This document shows positions 4,847 through 6,966 of a stretch of DNA of 6,966 bases, piece after piece (the first letter of the stretch is position 1; every line of letters begins with the position of its first letter). The notes under the pieces are model-generated. The model did no database searches. It saw only the letters and a program-made list of their open reading frames with translations, and was not told the origin of the DNA. The stretch comes from Reyranella sp. (GTDB taxonomy: Bacteria > Pseudomonadota > Alphaproteobacteria > Reyranellales > Reyranellaceae): positions 1 to 6,966 of the forward strand of contig JADHLS010000268.1 in assembly GCA_016780605.1 (NCBI GenBank). Reading direction: 5' to 3'. The position numbers were made by a program, and so were the translations under genes.

Positions 4847-6913
4847 TTGCGCATCGCCGTCGACATCGGCGGCACGTTCACGGATGTGGTTCTGGAGGAG
4901 GACGGGAAGCGGCTGACGCGCAAGCTGCTGACCACGCCGCAACGACCCGAACAGGCGGTTCTCGACGGTGTGCGGCTGATCCTGGGAGACGCCGGACGCG
5001 GCTTTGGCGACGTCTCCGTCTTCGTGCATGGCACGACGCTTGCCACCAATGCCGTGATCGAGCGGACGGGCGCGCGCACGGCGCTGATCGCCACCGAGGG
5101 CTTTCGCGACATCCTCGATATCGCGAACGAGAGCCGCTACGACCAGTACGACCTTACCATTGAGAAGCCCAAGCCGCTGGTGCCGCGCGCGCTGCGCTTC
5201 ACGGTGCCTGAGCGTGTGGACGTGCATGGCAAGGTCCGCCTGGCACTCGACGAGGGAGCGGTGCGCGACACCGCGCACCGGCTCGAGGCCGATGGCGTGG
5301 AGAGCGTCGCCATTGCCTTCATGCATTCCTATGTCAATCCGGCGCACGAGCGGCGCACGCGCGACGTCCTGAAGGAGGCGCTGCCCGACCTCCGGATCAC
5401 GCTGTCGAGCGAGGTCTGTCCCGAGGTGCGCGAATACGAGCGCACGTCGACGGCGGTCGCCAACGCCTACGTGCAGCCGCTGATGGACTCCTACCTCGAG
5501 CGCATGCAGGCGGCCCTCAAGGCCGAGCAGTTCGCCGGCACGATCTACCTCGTGACCTCGGGCGGCGGGCTCACCGCCATCGAGACGGCGCGCCGTTACC
5601 CCGTGCGCCTGGTCGAATCGGGCCCGGCGGGCGGCGCGATCTTTGCGGCCCAGGTCGCGGCCCGCGCCGGCGAACCGCGCGCCTTGAGCTACGACATGGG
5701 CGGCACGACGGCCAAGATCTGCCTGATCGACGACTACAAGCCGCACACCGCGCGCCTGTTCGAGGTCGACCGTGCCGCGCGCTTCCTGAAGGGATCTGGC
5801 CTGCCGGTGCGCATCCCGGTGATCGAGATGGTCGAGATCGGCGCAGGCGGCGGCTCGATCGCGCGTCTCGACGCCCTGAAGCGCGTGACCGTCGGACCGG
5901 AAAGCGCCGGGGCCGAGCCTGGGCCCGCCTGCTACGGTCGCGGCGGCAGGCATCCCGCCGTGACCGATGCCAACGTCGTGCTGGGCACGATCGATCCGAA
6001 CGACTTTGCCGGTGGCAGCATCAAGCTCGATCTCGACGCCGCCAAGGGTGCGTTGGAGCGCGACGTCGCCGAGGGCATCGGGCTGTCGACCGACATGGCC
6101 GCCTACGCCGTCTACGAGATGGTCTCGGAAAACATGGCCAGTGCCGCGCGCGTCCATGCCGTCGAGCGCGGCGCGGTGGTGAACCAGTACAATCTCATCG
6201 CCTTCGGCGGCGGGGCGCCACTGCATGCCGCGCGCGTCGCCGAGAAGATCGGCGTGAGGCGGGTCATCGTTCCACCCAATGCCGGCGTTGGCTCGGCCGT
6301 GGGCTTCCTCGCCGCGCCGGTGTCGTACGAACTGGTGCGCAGTCGCTACATGCGCCTCGATGCCTTCGATGCAGCTGCGGCAAGCGCGCTGCTTTTGGAG
6401 ATGAGCGCCGAAGCCACGGCGCTGGTGGCGCCGGGGGCACGCGGCATGCCGACCTTCGAGCGGCGGCTCGCCTTCATGCGTTACGTCGGCCAGGGCCACG
6501 AGATCACGGTCGAGCTGCCGCAGCGGGCCTTGCAGGCATCGGATGCCGCGGCGCTGCGCGAGGCCTACGAACGCGACTACGCGGTCCTGTTCGAACGCCA
6601 CATCCCGAACGCCGCGATCGAGATCCTGAGCTGGTCGGTCCAAGTCTCGACCGAGGCCAAGATGCCAGCCCCTCAAGGCGCGGCGCCGTCAGTCCCGCCG
6701 CCCAAGCCGGTCGGCAAGCGGCCGGTTTTCGACGGCCGCAGCGGCCGTGCCGCCGAAGTGCCGGTCTATCGCCGCGAAAGCCTTCCGCCCGGCAGCGCCT
6801 TTCCAGGGCCGGCCATCGTCGCCGAGGACGAGACCTCGACCTACGTTTCCGCCAGTTTTGCCGCGCATATCGATGCGTCCGGCTGTATCGTCATGGATCG
6901 CAAGGACGCGTGA
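4847..6913 (+). CDS. hyuA: Hydantoinase/oxoprolinase subunit A (N-methylhydantoinase A family)
   Basis: Large ATP-binding subunit of the HyuA/HyuB family: ATP-dependent opening of cyclic amides such as N-methylhydantoin or 5-oxoproline. Acetone and acetophenone carboxylases are relatives. With the TTG start it has 688 residues, the normal length. The N-terminal domain (1 to about 175) begins MRIAVDIGGTFTDVV, with DIGGTFTD (6-13) the actin-like phosphate loop and HGTTLATNA at 61-69. The central domain carries VESGPAGG (256-263), DMGGTTAK (283-290, second ATP-binding loop), IGAGGGSIA and VGPESAGAEPGPACYG (349-364). The C-terminal domain ends in an EDETSTYV strand and a short polar tail. TTG 4847 is preferred because AAGGTGG lies 8 nt upstream and family proteins begin at this Met; GTG at 4835 would add four residues. 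The subunit B gene follows after 7 nt. The family is certain; the substrate cannot be read from sequence. Confidence 0.93.
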   Translation: MRIAVDIGGTFTDVVLEEDGKRLTRKLLTTPQRPEQAVLDGVRLILGDAGRGFGDVSVFVHGTTLATNAVIERTGARTALIATEGFRDILDIANESRYDQYDLTIEKPKPLVPRALRFTVPERVDVHGKVRLALDEGAVRDTAHRLEADGVESVAIAFMHSYVNPAHERRTRDVLKEALPDLRITLSSEVCPEVREYERTSTAVANAYVQPLMDSYLERMQAALKAEQFAGTIYLVTSGGGLTAIETARRYPVRLVESGPAGGAIFAAQVAARAGEPRALSYDMGGTTAKICLIDDYKPHTARLFEVDRAARFLKGSGLPVRIPVIEMVEIGAGGGSIARLDALKRVTVGPESAGAEPGPACYGRGGRHPAVTDANVVLGTIDPNDFAGGSIKLDLDAAKGALERDVAEGIGLSTDMAAYAVYEMVSENMASAARVHAVERGAVVNQYNLIAFGGGAPLHAARVAEKIGVRRVIVPPNAGVGSAVGFLAAPVSYELVRSRYMRLDAFDAAAASALLLEMSAEATALVAPGARGMPTFERRLAFMRYVGQGHEITVELPQRALQASDAAALREAYERDYAVLFERHIPNAAIEILSWSVQVSTEAKMPAPQGAAPSVPPPKPVGKRPVFDGRSGRAAEVPVYRRESLPPGSAFPGPAIVAEDETSTYVSASFAAHIDASGCIVMDRKDA

Positions 6914-6920
6914 GGAAAGC

Positions 6921-6966
6921 ATGAGCCAGTCCAACAGTGTCGGCCTGATCGACCTGCAGATCATGT
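6921..6966 (+). CDS. hyuB: Hydantoinase/oxoprolinase subunit B (first 15 codons only)
   Basis: An ATG at 6921 follows the subunit A stop by 7 nt, with AGGAAA (6913-6918) as ribosome-binding site overlapping that stop codon. The visible residues MSQSNSVGLIDLQIM match the typical HyuB opening, where an I/V-D-x-Q/E-I-M/I segment precedes the first helix. The gene runs off the window. Position directly after HyuA supports the call: the two subunits normally form one complex and are co-translated. Confidence 0.8.
   Translation, partial: MSQSNSVGLIDLQIM

Noticed and set aside
4750..5112. N-terminal extension of the channel upstream of 4749
   Set aside because: The extra residues are Ser/Pro/Arg-rich antisense of the hydantoinase gene; the ATG at 4749 has a ribosome site and gives a normal MlotiK1-like N-terminus.
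4475..6676. A 733-codon open frame on the minus strand, antisense to hydantoinase subunit A
   Set aside because: The translation is rich in Arg, Gly, Asp, His and Ala with no domain or hydrophobic pattern, as expected when a GC-biased coding strand is read in the opposite sense. The plus-strand gene has full family motifs.
1..6966. Search for a defence, mobile or CRISPR-type system
   Set aside because: No repeat-spacer array, transposase, integrase, nuclease, reverse transcriptase or toxin-antitoxin pair is visible; the cyclic-nucleotide channel is a housekeeping-type MlotiK1 relative without an adjacent nucleotide cyclase in this window.

Overview
The window is GC-rich, with third codon positions dominated by G and C, tightly packed genes, GTG and TTG starts, and few strong Shine-Dalgarno sites. 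Together with the protein types, this suggests an alphaproteobacterium of the Rhizobiales/Rhodospirillales kind. The best pointer is the potassium channel, which closely resembles the Mesorhizobium channel MlotiK1. This is an inference from remembered family sequences, not a database result. There is no rRNA, tRNA, CRISPR array, transposase or phage gene.

Layout: (1) 1-1061 (+), the 3' part of a membrane-bound family 2 glycosyltransferase of the cellulose synthase / plant CslA (mannan synthase) type. (2) 1062-1133, a short convergent gap with a perfect 16-bp inverted repeat; it is flanked by two near-identical 18-bp direct repeats that overlap the 3' ends of both neighbouring genes. (3) A minus-strand run of three genes, read right to left: a six-helix K+ channel with a cyclic-nucleotide-binding domain (4749-3544), a bifunctional mannose-1-phosphate guanylyltransferase / mannose-6-phosphate isomerase (3503-2097), and an amidinotransferase / arginine-deiminase-like enzyme (2093-1134). 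The last two are separated by only 3 nt and are probably translationally coupled. (4) A 97-bp divergent gap (4750-4846). (5) On the plus strand, an N-methylhydantoinase A / 5-oxoprolinase subunit A gene (4847-6913), followed after 7 nt by the first codons of its subunit B partner (6921 to the window end).

How they may work together: the guanylyltransferase/isomerase makes GDP-mannose from fructose-6-phosphate-derived mannose phosphates, and the convergent CslA-like glycosyltransferase could be a consumer, building a mannose-containing surface or exported polysaccharide. The amidinotransferase-like enzyme coupled to the GDP-mannose gene is the least expected element. The channel and the hydantoinase pair look like separate functions: K+ flux gated by cAMP or cGMP, and ATP-dependent opening of a cyclic amide such as hydantoin or 5-oxoproline.

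The window reads mostly as ordinary chromosomal genes. The points worth a second look are the repeat structure between the convergent genes, the guanylyltransferase-amidinotransferase coupling, a probably leaderless start for the guanylyltransferase, and the charge-poor S4 helix of the channel.
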